Assembly: GCA_002498725.1 (NCBI GenBank)
Contig: DAIJ01000010.1
Span: forward strand, 92,572 to 139,354
Source of the DNA: Euryarchaeota archaeon UBA23
GTDB lineage: Archaea > Thermoplasmatota > Poseidoniia > Poseidoniales > Thalassarchaeaceae
DNA length: 46,783 bases
Reading direction: 5' to 3'
The translations under genes and the position numbers were made by a program. How positions within the stretch are numbered: the first letter of the stretch is position 1; each line of letters begins with the position of its first letter. Below the pieces are notes generated by a model. It saw only the letters and a list, made by a program, of their open reading frames with translations, made no database searches and had not been told where the DNA came from. Below are positions 1 through 9,800 of the stretch, in pieces.

Positions 1-33
1 GTAACAAAACCTGTAACAAAACCCGTAACTGTG
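1..33. repeat. Short tandem repeat at window edge
   Basis: Two copies of a 12-base unit, GTAACAAAACC followed by T or C, are followed by a partial third copy (GTAAC). They lie directly downstream of the aminotransferase stop codon. The array may continue outside the window, so its true length is unknown. Confidence 0.5.
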
Positions 34-40
34 TAAAAAT

Positions 41-1318
41 TCACTGTTCGTTTCTCATTTCATCAAATACTTCTCTGAATATTTCGATATCGGATTCAAA
101 CGATTCAGGTAATAGTGGACCAAAAGAAAAACGGAAAAACCTCTCATATGGAGTTTTATAGTTAGGGTTTTTTGAGTGCGGGCGTGCCATATCACAGTCC
201 GAAGCGCATAGAATAGCGGCGCCACGTTTGAACAAACGATTATTCAAGTCTTGACTAGTCATTCCTTCTGGCAATTCTAACCAGTGATAGAATCCACCAT
301 TACCTGTGTAGACTTCGAGGCCCATTTCTTTGAACGCCTTTCCATAACGTTCTCTCTGCCAATTATAGTGCTCTTCTACTGCCTTACGTGCCTTTTTTAC
401 TCGTTCTGGCTCTAGAAGTTTAACAGCATAGTGTTGAGATGGATGACTTACACCACCCATTCCAAAACTCGAATAGTTAGCTAGAGTTTCGATATTCTTC
501 TTACTTGCAATAATCCACCCAACACGAATCCCAGGAGATTGAAGCCCCTTTGTACAGGCTCCTGCAATGAACACATTGCTATTATCTAAGTCTTTGACAT
601 ATTGAATTCCACTTACTGAAGGAGAATGAAACATTTCGTAGGCCTCATCCAAAAGTATTCCATTCATTGGTTGTTCAGCCATTTCGATTAATTCCTTTAA
701 TTCCTCTCCATATCTCGTTTGCCCTGATGGATTTTGAGGATTTGAGATCACTGGCATAAGATGAGTTTTTGCATTAAGTCCAGTACGATCAAAATATTCA
801 GCATTACTGGGATGAAAGTTATTCTCTTTAGTAAATGGAACAATTTGAAAATCTGTATTTGTTTGCTCCATAATATCTAGATAAGCTGGCCATTCTATAT
901 TCCCAATTCTTACCTGTATATGCTTTTTTAGGAATGCCATTACAGTATATATTCCCGGTCTCCCACCAGCAAAAATCATAACATTATCTGGCCTAATATT
1001 AGAGTTATATTGGGAGTTATAGTATTCAACAATCGCTTCACGTAAAGCCGGGTGCCCCCATGCTTTTGGATAGAACCGGTCTTCCCAAGTAACCTCAACA
1101 CTTGCAGGTAATGCAGGGCCTCCGAATTTTTCTAATGGAGTTGTAAGTGGAAACCCCTGTGACCAAGGATGCGTACCTTCGGTACCCATAAAACTACCAA
1201 ATGAATCTCTGAAAGCATAGAGCGTTTCGTAAATTCCCATTGGAGGACAATTATCAGAGAGGAATGAATCAAATTTCTGACTTTCTAAAGAATCACCATA
1301 TACAGGGTTGCCATCCAT
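41..1318 (-). CDS. PLP-dependent class I/II aminotransferase
   Basis: This 425-residue protein is a fold-type I aminotransferase, which would move an amino group between an amino acid and a 2-oxo acid in the cytoplasm. The landmarks are in the family order: NPQNPSG near residue 191 (cofactor and substrate carboxylate binding), DEAYEMF near 224 (the Asp that contacts the pyridine nitrogen), and TKGLQSPGIRVGW near 256, whose Lys should form the Schiff base. The length is normal for the family. The ATG at 1316-1318 is the first in frame and no strong ribosome binding site is evident. The gene is divergent from the surface-protein gene at 1421. The substrate cannot be told from sequence; aspartate, aromatic or alanine-type activity are all possible. 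Confidence 0.9.
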   Translation of the reverse strand: MDGNPVYGDSLESQKFDSFLSDNCPPMGIYETLYAFRDSFGSFMGTEGTHPWSQGFPLTTPLEKFGGPALPASVEVTWEDRFYPKAWGHPALREAIVEYYNSQYNSNIRPDNVMIFAGGRPGIYTVMAFLKKHIQVRIGNIEWPAYLDIMEQTNTDFQIVPFTKENNFHPSNAEYFDRTGLNAKTHLMPVISNPQNPSGQTRYGEELKELIEMAEQPMNGILLDEAYEMFHSPSVSGIQYVKDLDNSNVFIAGACTKGLQSPGIRVGWIIASKKNIETLANYSSFGMGGVSHPSQHYAVKLLEPERVKKARKAVEEHYNWQRERYGKAFKEMGLEVYTGNGGFYHWLELPEGMTSQDLNNRLFKRGAAILCASDCDMARPHSKNPNYKTPYERFFRFSFGPLLPESFESDIEIFREVFDEMRNEQ

Positions 1319-1420
1319 ACTGGTCCGTTAGATAATTCATACATCATAATGTTCCTTCCCTATTTTCTTTTCAAAGACGGTCGAGCCAATGATTAAGTAA
1401 AACAATTTTAATTCAACAAT

Positions 1421-4400
1421 ATGTCCGAAGTCTCTGTGTTTAAGCAACTAATCAGTTTTTCTATAATTATTCTCTTTTTAGGCATGTCAGCATCAATGGG
1501 AATTGGTCCTGAAGACATCGAAGAACTTGCTGAAGAGGAATCATCTTTCGAAACTCGAACAACCTCTAATATTAACTGGCCAGGATCTCAATCAGGATCT
1601 ATTTACACGTATGATTCGGTTGACATAGGTCGTAATCATGTATGTGCAGTTGCTAGTGATAATACAGTAAGGTGTTGGGGTTTTAATAACCAATATCAAT
1701 TGGGAAATCAATCCTCATCTCAGAGCGAAGAAGTACCATCTCCTAGAGTAGTAGACTATGTCGGTAATTTTGATACTGAGTGGAATATGGTGCAGGGTTC
1801 AGGCACCAATTTATCTGTTTCAATAGCTACTGGTTCATACCACAGTTGTGCTCTTGAAACAGATGGAAGTTTGAAGTGTTGGGGCGACAATGACTTTAGT
1901 CAATTGGGTACAAGTGTCAATAACGACTTAGACGTCACTTTCCCTTTTCCAGTTTGGGATCTATCTGATTCTAGTGAGATGGAAGTGAAAGCAATTGATG
2001 CAGGAGAGTTTCATACTTGTGCAATAGTAGACCAGACATCTACTGACAATGACTGGACTACATTAGCAATAGGTAGAGTTGCTTGTTGGGGTAGGAATAA
2101 TTACGGACAAATAGGCACGATGTCGGGAGCAGGAACCTACCAAACTGCTCAATACGTTGTTGATGAAAACTACAATGCACTTCAAGATGTAACTGCAATA
2201 TCTTCGGGACGAAATCATAATTGCGCAATTGTCGATGGTAATGCAATGTGTTGGGGTGATAATCAATACGGGCAAGTGGGTAATGCAACAGAAACCAACT
2301 CCGGCCTAACATGGGTTCAATATGCTGTGAATGTGACAACATTATTACATACACAACGTGATGTCGTAGCAATAGCAGCGGGAGAACTTCATACTTGTGC
2401 ACTTCTCGACAATGGTAGTATCGGTTGTTGGGGGTATGCAGGTAATAATGAATTTGGAGATGGCCAGGGTCCCGATTCAGAATTTTTTGATGCCAGATAT
2501 GTATCTCTTCCTCAAGGAAGAACCGCAATAGCACTTGAGGCCGGAGATAACCACAACTGTGCAATTCTTGATGACAATAGCACTTGGTGTTGGGGTGCAA
2601 ATTCCGATGGTCAACTAGGAGATGGGGGTTTTGGTGGAACCATTCCAACGCAAGTCCTAACATCTGGCTATTATTTCACCAGTATAAGTGCTGGGCACAG
2701 AAATACATGTGGAATATCTAATACTACGAAAGTCTATTGTTGGGGTGATAATTTTTACTCTCAAGTTGGTGTCGGCTCAACTTCAAACTTCGATTTTTTT
2801 GCTCCAGAGCAAGTGAATCTAGGTCCTTCTAATCATAATGGTCCTGATAAATTACCATTGATTCATGACCGCGACCCCGATTATGATGGAATTGTTTCAA
2901 TCTTTGATAATGATCCATACCTCCCTGACTGCTCTCCCGGAACTTATTATATTCTTGGAATTGGTTGTGTAAATACAGACCCAGGATATTACCAGAATAT
3001 GTCCGGACAAGATTTCCAAATCCCTTGTCCGGTAGGCACATATCAACCTAATTCTGGGTCACCAACATGTCTTGATGCTCCACCTGGATATTATGTCAAT
3101 TCCAATGCTTCCAATTCTGCAACTCCATGCCCTCCAGGAAGTCAACAACCACTTGCTGGACAGACTGGTTGTATAGGTATCGATGCTGGTCATTATACAC
3201 AATCTGGCACCTCCAATCAGACGCCATGTGTTCCCGGAACATATCAACCTCAACCCAATCAGAGTTCATGCATGCCTAGCGACGTAGGTTATCACGTTCC
3301 AATAGAAGGACAAACCAACCAAACAATTTGCCCTACTGGCACCTATCAGCCAGGATACGGTCGTCCAAGTTGCTACGAAGCAAGTCCTGGTCATCATGTC
3401 CCAATAGAGGGTTCTATTGAAGAACAAGAATGCCAACCAGGATCTTATGCAGATGTGTTTGGACTTAGTGATTGCAAATTAGCCTCACCCGGATATTATG
3501 TTAACAGCATAGCAGCTACAAGCCAGATTGAATGTTCTTCAGGAGAATACCAACCAAATTCCGGACAAACTTCCTGTTTAGTAGTAGATGCAGGACATTA
3601 CAGTAATTCCGGTTCTGATTCAATGATACCTTGTGAACTCGGTTATTATCAAGGATCTCAGGCAAGTACTAGTTGTATAGCCGCAGACCCCGGATATTAT
3701 GTTGATTCAGAAGGCTCATCTATGCAGGAAATATGTATTGCAGGAACTTACTCGGAAGACTCAGCAAGTGTTGAATGTATAGAGGCCGATCCCGGATACT
3801 ATTCTCTTAATGATGGTTCGACAGGACAGGAAATTTGTGACCCAGGAAGTTTTTCTTCCTCAGGATCAAACTCATGTCAATTAGCAGATTCAGGATACAT
3901 AGTTGAGGCGGCAGGATCTTCAGAACAGATTGCATGCCAACTGGGTACTTTCCAACCTAGTACTGGTTCAACTGAATGTATAGTAGCAGATCCAGGACAT
4001 TATGTTGATGTTGAAGCCAGTTCAGCACAGATTCCATGTTCTGCAGGAACATACCAGCCAGATTCGGGGCAAGTCAACTGTATCCCAGCACCATTAGGTA
4101 AATTTGTATCTATTGAGGGAGCAACAAGTTATTCAGATTGTGAAGTAGGAACTTATCAATCATCTATTGGGCAGTTATCTTGTGATGAAGCAGATCCTGG
4201 ACATTATGTTGATGTTGAGGGTTCTGATGAACAGATACAATGTAACTTTGGCACATATCAGTTAAATTCAGGACAAGATGATTGTATTGATTCAGACCCC
4301 GGACACTTTGTTGGCTCACGCGGATCTAATGATCAAACACCTTGCCCACCTGGAAGCTACCAACCAGGATCTGGAATGTCATACTGTAACGATGCCTCAC

Positions 4401-4672
4401 AAGATCATTACGTTGAATTAGAAGGTGCAACAGAACAGACAGAATGTGATAGTGGATATTCCCAGCCAATGAGAGGACAGACATCTTGTATACAAGACGA
4501 GACTGCATTCCCTATGACTATTATTTTGGGAGTAGGAGTTGTATTAGTTGCAGTTGTAGGTGTAATGATTATGCAATATCAAAACAAACCGGTGGAGAAA
4601 GGCATACGTCGACCACCACAGGGTGCTAAACGTAAGAAGAAAGTAAAGGGCAAACATAAGCCTAAGCAATAG
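1421..4672 (+). CDS. Surface protein with RCC1-like propeller and 15 Cys-rich repeats
   Basis: This 1083-residue protein is probably anchored in the membrane and faces outward. A hydrophobic segment near residues 7-24 looks like a signal peptide. Residues about 65-470 hold seven RCC1-like blades, each with the pattern G-x-x-H-x-C-A and then C-W-G plus Q-x-G, which would suit a seven-bladed propeller with a Cys pair per blade. A short Asp-rich segment (DRDPDYDG...DNDP, about 483-500) resembles a calcium-binding thrombospondin type 3 motif. Residues about 520-1027 contain about 15 copies of a 34-residue unit built on PGYYV, EGS, Q-x-x-C, GTYQP-x-SGQ and C, similar to GCC2/GCC3-type repeats. A single membrane helix (about 1036-1058) and a Lys/Arg-rich tail end the protein. 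A binding or adhesion role is inferred; no enzyme motif is visible. Confidence 0.85.
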   Translation: MSEVSVFKQLISFSIIILFLGMSASMGIGPEDIEELAEEESSFETRTTSNINWPGSQSGSIYTYDSVDIGRNHVCAVASDNTVRCWGFNNQYQLGNQSSSQSEEVPSPRVVDYVGNFDTEWNMVQGSGTNLSVSIATGSYHSCALETDGSLKCWGDNDFSQLGTSVNNDLDVTFPFPVWDLSDSSEMEVKAIDAGEFHTCAIVDQTSTDNDWTTLAIGRVACWGRNNYGQIGTMSGAGTYQTAQYVVDENYNALQDVTAISSGRNHNCAIVDGNAMCWGDNQYGQVGNATETNSGLTWVQYAVNVTTLLHTQRDVVAIAAGELHTCALLDNGSIGCWGYAGNNEFGDGQGPDSEFFDARYVSLPQGRTAIALEAGDNHNCAILDDNSTWCWGANSDGQLGDGGFGGTIPTQVLTSGYYFTSISAGHRNTCGISNTTKVYCWGDNFYSQVGVGSTSNFDFFAPEQVNLGPSNHNGPDKLPLIHDRDPDYDGIVSIFDNDPYLPDCSPGTYYILGIGCVNTDPGYYQNMSGQDFQIPCPVGTYQPNSGSPTCLDAPPGYYVNSNASNSATPCPPGSQQPLAGQTGCIGIDAGHYTQSGTSNQTPCVPGTYQPQPNQSSCMPSDVGYHVPIEGQTNQTICPTGTYQPGYGRPSCYEASPGHHVPIEGSIEEQECQPGSYADVFGLSDCKLASPGYYVNSIAATSQIECSSGEYQPNSGQTSCLVVDAGHYSNSGSDSMIPCELGYYQGSQASTSCIAADPGYYVDSEGSSMQEICIAGTYSEDSASVECIEADPGYYSLNDGSTGQEICDPGSFSSSGSNSCQLADSGYIVEAAGSSEQIACQLGTFQPSTGSTECIVADPGHYVDVEASSAQIPCSAGTYQPDSGQVNCIPAPLGKFVSIEGATSYSDCEVGTYQSSIGQLSCDEADPGHYVDVEGSDEQIQCNFGTYQLNSGQDDCIDSDPGHFVGSRGSNDQTPCPPGSYQPGSGMSYCNDASQDHYVELEGATEQTECDSGYSQPMRGQTSCIQDETAFPMTIILGVGVVLVAVVGVMIMQYQNKPVEKGIRRPPQGAKRKKKVKGKHKPKQ

Positions 4673-4706
4673 TTTTGTTGAAATGTAAACCGGCCTAGGG
4701 TAGAAT

Positions 4707-5750
4707 ATGCGAGAGTATCCCTCAGAGCGAGTAGATCTCCGCTCAGACACTGTTACTCAGCCAACCGCGGCAATGCGACGATGTATGGTAAGTTCCGTAG
4801 TCGGTGACGATGTATTGGGGGATGACATAACTGTAATTGAATTACAAGATCGCTTAGCAGATATGTTTGGTAAGGAAGCAGGTCTTTTCGTACCTAGTGG
4901 CACTATGTCAAATGCTATTGCAATACGTGCTCACACTAATCCAGGAGATGAAATTATTACTGAGAGTACTAGTCATATCTATGTTTACGAGGGTGGAGGT
5001 TATGCTGCATTATCTGGATGTTCAATAGCCCTTGTTCCCGGAAAAATGGGTCTAATGAATCCAGTAGATGTCGAGAAGGCTATTCGAAAAGGAGATGGTA
5101 GTTTAGGTCATTATCCTAATGGGTCACTAGTTTGTGTTGAGAATACTTCTAATCGCGGTGGAGGTTCTTGTTACTCACAGGAGGATTTGGATGAAATAGC
5201 CCGTATAGCTCACAAGAATGACTGTGCGGCTCACATGGACGGAGCGCGTATTTTCAATGCATCTATTTATTCAGGAGTTGATGTAAAGAGAATGGTTAGA
5301 GATTACGATTCTGTTTCAATTTGTCTTTCAAAAGGTCTTGGCGTTCCAGTTGGAAGTGTATTGGTAGGTAGTAGTTCATTCATAGCTTTGGCTCATAGAT
5401 GGCGTAAGATGTTTGGTGGTGGTATGAGACAAGCAGGAATTCTTGCATCTGCTGGCCTATACGCATTAGACAACCATATTGAGCGTCTTTCAGAAGACCA
5501 TATTCGAGCAAAGAAATTGGCTGAAGCAATTAATAATCTCGAAAAATTTAGTGTTAACCTAGATACAGTACAGTCCAATATGGTTTACGTGTCAGTACCA
5601 GAAAAACAAGCAACACAAACTGTAGAGGCACTATCTAGTCATGGTGTAGACACCATAGAAATTGGAGATTCAACAATACGTGCTGTAACTCATTTACATA
5701 TAACCGATGAAGACATCGAACGTACAATATCTGCATTTGCATCAATCTGA
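4707..5750 (+). CDS. ltaE: Low-specificity L-threonine aldolase
   Basis: This 347-residue PLP enzyme should split threonine or allo-threonine into glycine and acetaldehyde. The N-terminal RVDLRSDTVTQPT is the family signature. VVGDDVLGDD at 31-40, HIYVYEGGGYA at 90-100, HMDGAR at 176-181 (cofactor-binding Asp178) and SICLSKGLGVPVGS around Lys209 (the Schiff-base Lys) follow in the usual order. The length matches the family. The ATG at 4707 is preceded by AGGG at about the right spacing. The gene follows the surface-protein gene after 34 bases on the same strand. The substrate stereochemistry cannot be read from the sequence. Confidence 0.93.
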   Translation: MREYPSERVDLRSDTVTQPTAAMRRCMVSSVVGDDVLGDDITVIELQDRLADMFGKEAGLFVPSGTMSNAIAIRAHTNPGDEIITESTSHIYVYEGGGYAALSGCSIALVPGKMGLMNPVDVEKAIRKGDGSLGHYPNGSLVCVENTSNRGGGSCYSQEDLDEIARIAHKNDCAAHMDGARIFNASIYSGVDVKRMVRDYDSVSICLSKGLGVPVGSVLVGSSSFIALAHRWRKMFGGGMRQAGILASAGLYALDNHIERLSEDHIRAKKLAEAINNLEKFSVNLDTVQSNMVYVSVPEKQATQTVEALSSHGVDTIEIGDSTIRAVTHLHITDEDIERTISAFASI

Positions 5751-5814
5751 ATTTGATGTATTTTTGATGCCTATAATACGAATCATTCTTGATGAGTTAG
5801 TTAACGGAGGATCA

Positions 5815-6756
5815 ATGCGAGCACTATTGGCCATTGCTCTGACACTCCTTCTGCTTGCACCTAGTGTTTCACTTGCAGAGAGTAATACAATATGGGAGCA
5901 GGCTCGAAATGAGTCTCAGTCAGGAACCTTTGGTGGACTGAGTTTATCAGTTAATGATACAGATTCTAATTTATCTATAAATTATCAAGACTTACCTCGA
6001 ATTATTGAAACATATACTGCAACTTGGTGCGTTAATTGTGTGACGAGTGAAGAGGCGATGAATCAGGTCACAGATGAATGGAATGATACAGGCAAAATTA
6101 TGCCTGTTCAGATACATTATCATAGACATTGGTATGAATTAGAAGACCCTTTTGGGTCCAATAGTACGGAAGAAAGGTGGGTTGAATCTTATGGAGAATC
6201 ATCTGCTCGATACTCTTCAAAAGGCGACGAAAGAATAGCCCCTAGCTCAGTAATAGATGGTCAGCGTTTACATATTGGCTCTATCGCCAAAGGTGTCTCT
6301 TTGGAAGATGATTATTTCCAATCACTTTCAGTTGGTAGTTTGGCCCCTTTTCTTGATGGATTTATTGATTTCAGATATGATTCTCAATCCTCGACTTTTT
6401 CTTGGGATTTTAGTTCTATAGTTACAAGTTGTGAGGGCTGTTCTTCCACTTACACAACAACTCCATGGCTTATGTTTGTAGAGGACGAAGCACATTTTGA
6501 AGATGGCGGGAATCGTCAGGAATTTTATTCTCATGTTCTCCATTCATCTGTTGAACTTCAGGGAGATAATGGAACTATTTCTATCACAACTCCTTTACCT
6601 TGGGATGGTGATGATATGACTGTGATACTACTAATTGATTGGGAAATCCCAAGTGAAAATCAAGATATTTTTGGTGCTGTTCCAGGAGTTGGAATTGCTA
6701 CTTTATTGTCCCTTTTAGCAGCCGTTCCAGTAGCTAGGCGCTCCCAAAAGGATTGA
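5815..6756 (+). CDS. Secreted thioredoxin-fold protein with C-terminal membrane tail
   Basis: I chose the ATG at 5815 because GGAGG sits at 5806-5810 and the protein then opens with a clean signal peptide (hydrophobic core to about residue 19, small residues before cleavage near 20-21). The in-frame upstream ATG overlaps the threonine aldolase gene. The 313-residue product has a thioredoxin-like active site, TYTATWCVNC (Cys72 and Cys75), suggesting disulfide exchange outside the membrane. The C-terminus is FGAVPGVG, a hydrophobic stretch, then RRSQKD. This three-part tail resembles archaeosortase-type PGF-CTERM sorting signals, but Val replaces the usual Phe. It could instead be a plain membrane anchor. 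Partners are unknown. The Cys-rich protein two genes upstream is a possible client (inference). Confidence 0.8.
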   Translation: MRALLAIALTLLLLAPSVSLAESNTIWEQARNESQSGTFGGLSLSVNDTDSNLSINYQDLPRIIETYTATWCVNCVTSEEAMNQVTDEWNDTGKIMPVQIHYHRHWYELEDPFGSNSTEERWVESYGESSARYSSKGDERIAPSSVIDGQRLHIGSIAKGVSLEDDYFQSLSVGSLAPFLDGFIDFRYDSQSSTFSWDFSSIVTSCEGCSSTYTTTPWLMFVEDEAHFEDGGNRQEFYSHVLHSSVELQGDNGTISITTPLPWDGDDMTVILLIDWEIPSENQDIFGAVPGVGIATLLSLLAAVPVARRSQKD

Positions 6757-6800
6757 ATCTCATTTGAGAATAATAATCGACGAGTTAAAGTACCGAGGAA

Positions 6801-9800
6801 GTGCATCCCCGATGCTCACGAGGCTTGGTTGTGGACGATATGGAAGAGATGATCACGAGTGAGGAGATAAAACCGGGCGTATTTCCGGATTGGCTTTTCG
6901 ATCAAATGATTGCTCAATGTAGAGACCCTCGCCCACATTCTCTTGGCGGACCTGCAAGGATTCTGATCATATATCCAACAAATGAGTCAAGAAAAGAATC
7001 TCTCGAGAGATTGGCGGATCAAAATCTTGTAATTGATAGGACACTTCATCACACAATTGACTCACTTGAATTATCATTACTCGAGGATCTAAGGCTCCCG
7101 CGTGTCCTTTCTACTTCTGGAGCATTCTCTGTTGTTCTCAATCAGGCATGCGCGGAGGCAGCAAGTCAACTTAAGTTTCCAATTCTAAATCCGATTGAAT
7201 CATTTGAATGGAATTCAAATAGAACTAATGAACTTAATCAATTACATTCTCTACTTTCCAAAGAAAATCGACTTAAACAATTTGAAGGGCCAGGAATAGA
7301 GGCATTTTCCAGAGTACTTAAAAATTTAGAAGATAAATTAGGGGGCACTCATCCTAATTTCGTCACTTCAAAAATAATCAAAAAACTAAGGAATTCTATA
7401 GAACCACCATTCAGTATTAGTGATATCGATGGTATCATAATGCTTGATCATGCTCCTGTCCTTTCCCGATCAAAACATAACCTTCTAAAATCAATATCAT
7501 TACATCGCCCTATCCATCAGTTAGAGTATCCTGGTAATTTTAGATTGGGATATCACGGAGAGCAGATAATTGATCAACAATTAATTAGGTCCGCAAAAGA
7601 TTTACCCAATTGGGTTCCTAATCATAAGGTGTTTAGTATAAACGAAAATAATGATTCTCAAATAATTGAAAATATTCTAAGGATTCAGAGAGAGTCTCAT
7701 ACAATTCCTACAGTCATTAATTTACTAGAGGAACTCCTTTCTAAAAATCCAGATACTAGAATATTAATTGTTGATCCGGCTTTAGAGGATAATCAATATA
7801 GTTGGAAGAGATCTCTTAGTAATCTTGCTATAGAATTTTCAACAAGTGATATGATGATATCTAGTCTACCACTTGGTCATTGGATATCTGCAGCTGCAAG
7901 AATCAGTCATGGCCCGAATTCATTCGCTTTAGATAATCTTAGATCACTGAGTATTCAGAAATCAATCACTCTATTTGAAGAACCCATAGATCATCCTACA
8001 GATTCACAAATTGTTCCTAAAGCGGATTCAGATATTTTAACATCTATAGCCAGGAATGAGCATATTTTAGCAGGACCTGGTTCACTTTCTCGTTGGTTAG
8101 AGTCTCTCAAAAGAGAACCAAATAACCCTCATATCAATCCTAAATCTAAAGAATCATCTCAGTGGTTCCTCCTTTGCCTTGCATATTCCAATCGTCCTCT
8201 TCTTGATCCACATGATCGATTAGTAATTGATGATGATGATATGTGGATCGGTTGTCATAGCGGCGAAATTTTACCACGACCAAAAACAGTAATTACAGGA
8301 GATGACTGGTTAGATGCTATAGTAAAAAGAGCAAATACCGACCATACTGGATTTGAGGATTTTAGTCCACTACCTGCTACAGTTATTCAAACTCTAGTTG
8401 AGACACATAAGAGACTTAGATTGATACAACATACTTCTGGCTATCAGCCAGTCAAAGAAGGCTCAGGCTGGGTTGAAGAATTCCAAGCATTGATTTCTTC
8501 AACTCCGCTTCCAAGTAATCGTAAAAATATTACAAGTAATGTTCGTTTACTAAGTCCCAAAAATGCTCTTGGATGCACTGCAGATATTGTAATCATGGCA
8601 CATATGTCGTCTTTAAGTTGGAATCTTAGTTTACCTCGATATGCTTTCCTTGGTGACGAGGATCGACACGAATTAGATATTCTTCGTCCAGATACTCCGA
8701 TTCGTCAGGCACGTCACTATTTTTATCACCTCCAGTCCGCTTGTCAAGAGTTATTTGTGTTAGATCCTAGTTTGGACAATGCCACACCAGTTTCAGCAGT
8801 AATTGGAGAATGGATTAATTCATTAGATTCAGAAAATCAAATCAAAGAATTAGAATCTTCATCTCATACTTTTAGTGATCCAAGACTTCACCGTAGAAGG
8901 GATGGAGAAAAACTCGTAGATATGCAATCTCCATCACGACCGCCCCTAAACCCTAATGCAGTCAGTATTCCAATAGATGTACTAGTTCAGCGAGATATAG
9001 AAAGAAGAAGACCCGAAGAAATAGATGAAGAAGGATATCTTAAAGAAGACTCTAAATTTATGATCAGTGGCCTTCTAAAGGATGAATTATTGAGAAAAAT
9101 AGTCAAAGGCAAACCCTCTCCAAGAAGCGCACAAAAATGGCCTGTTATTGGTGGTTATGTTTCATCTAATAGGGCTACTCCTACGATAGATCCGCGACCC
9201 TTTATTCCGCTTGAAACAAAATCAAACTCTTTTGATTCTCGTAATGGACGAACTAAAGAGGCCAAACAGGAATTTCAGACATGGTCACCAAGCCGAATAA
9301 AAGAGTGGCAAATTTGTCCTCGACGTGGATGGCTAAAATATGGTTTGAAAGCGAAAGAAGACGAATTACAGGAAGAAGACATAGATCCAAGAACACATGG
9401 TGATTTACTGCATAATGTACACCATGGTCTTCTTTCAGAGGTTCTTGGTATGGAAGAAGGTAAAGAGCGTACATTAAGTGAGATTATATCTGGAGATAAT
9501 CCATTCAATCTTTCACATTCAGAAAAGAGTGATAGCGAACTTCAGGCAATAGCACTTGATGAATTAAATCGTCTAGCACCTTGGCTTGATAGAACAGATG
9601 CAGTATCAACATCTCGTCTTCGTATGCTTACTGGGATGAATAGGGTTCAATGGAATAAATGGCTTATTGATCAATCACCATCGATTCCTTCAGGTCGGGT
9701 TGGGACTATAGTAAAGGCTGAGAGGCTATTACAACATTCAATTCCTATTGCATATGAATGGAAGGCAAAAGAATACGACAATAAAGGAATATTAATTTCT

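Noticed and set aside
2058..2663. Long minus-strand frame of 201 codons inside the surface-protein gene
   Set aside because: It mirrors the repeat-rich coding strand, has no domain, and its composition (many His, Leu and Tyr) is that of an antisense shadow.
2950..4502. CRISPR-like periodic repeats
   Set aside because: The periodicity is about 102 bases, in frame, and codes for a 34-residue unit; the DNA copies differ too much for a CRISPR array.
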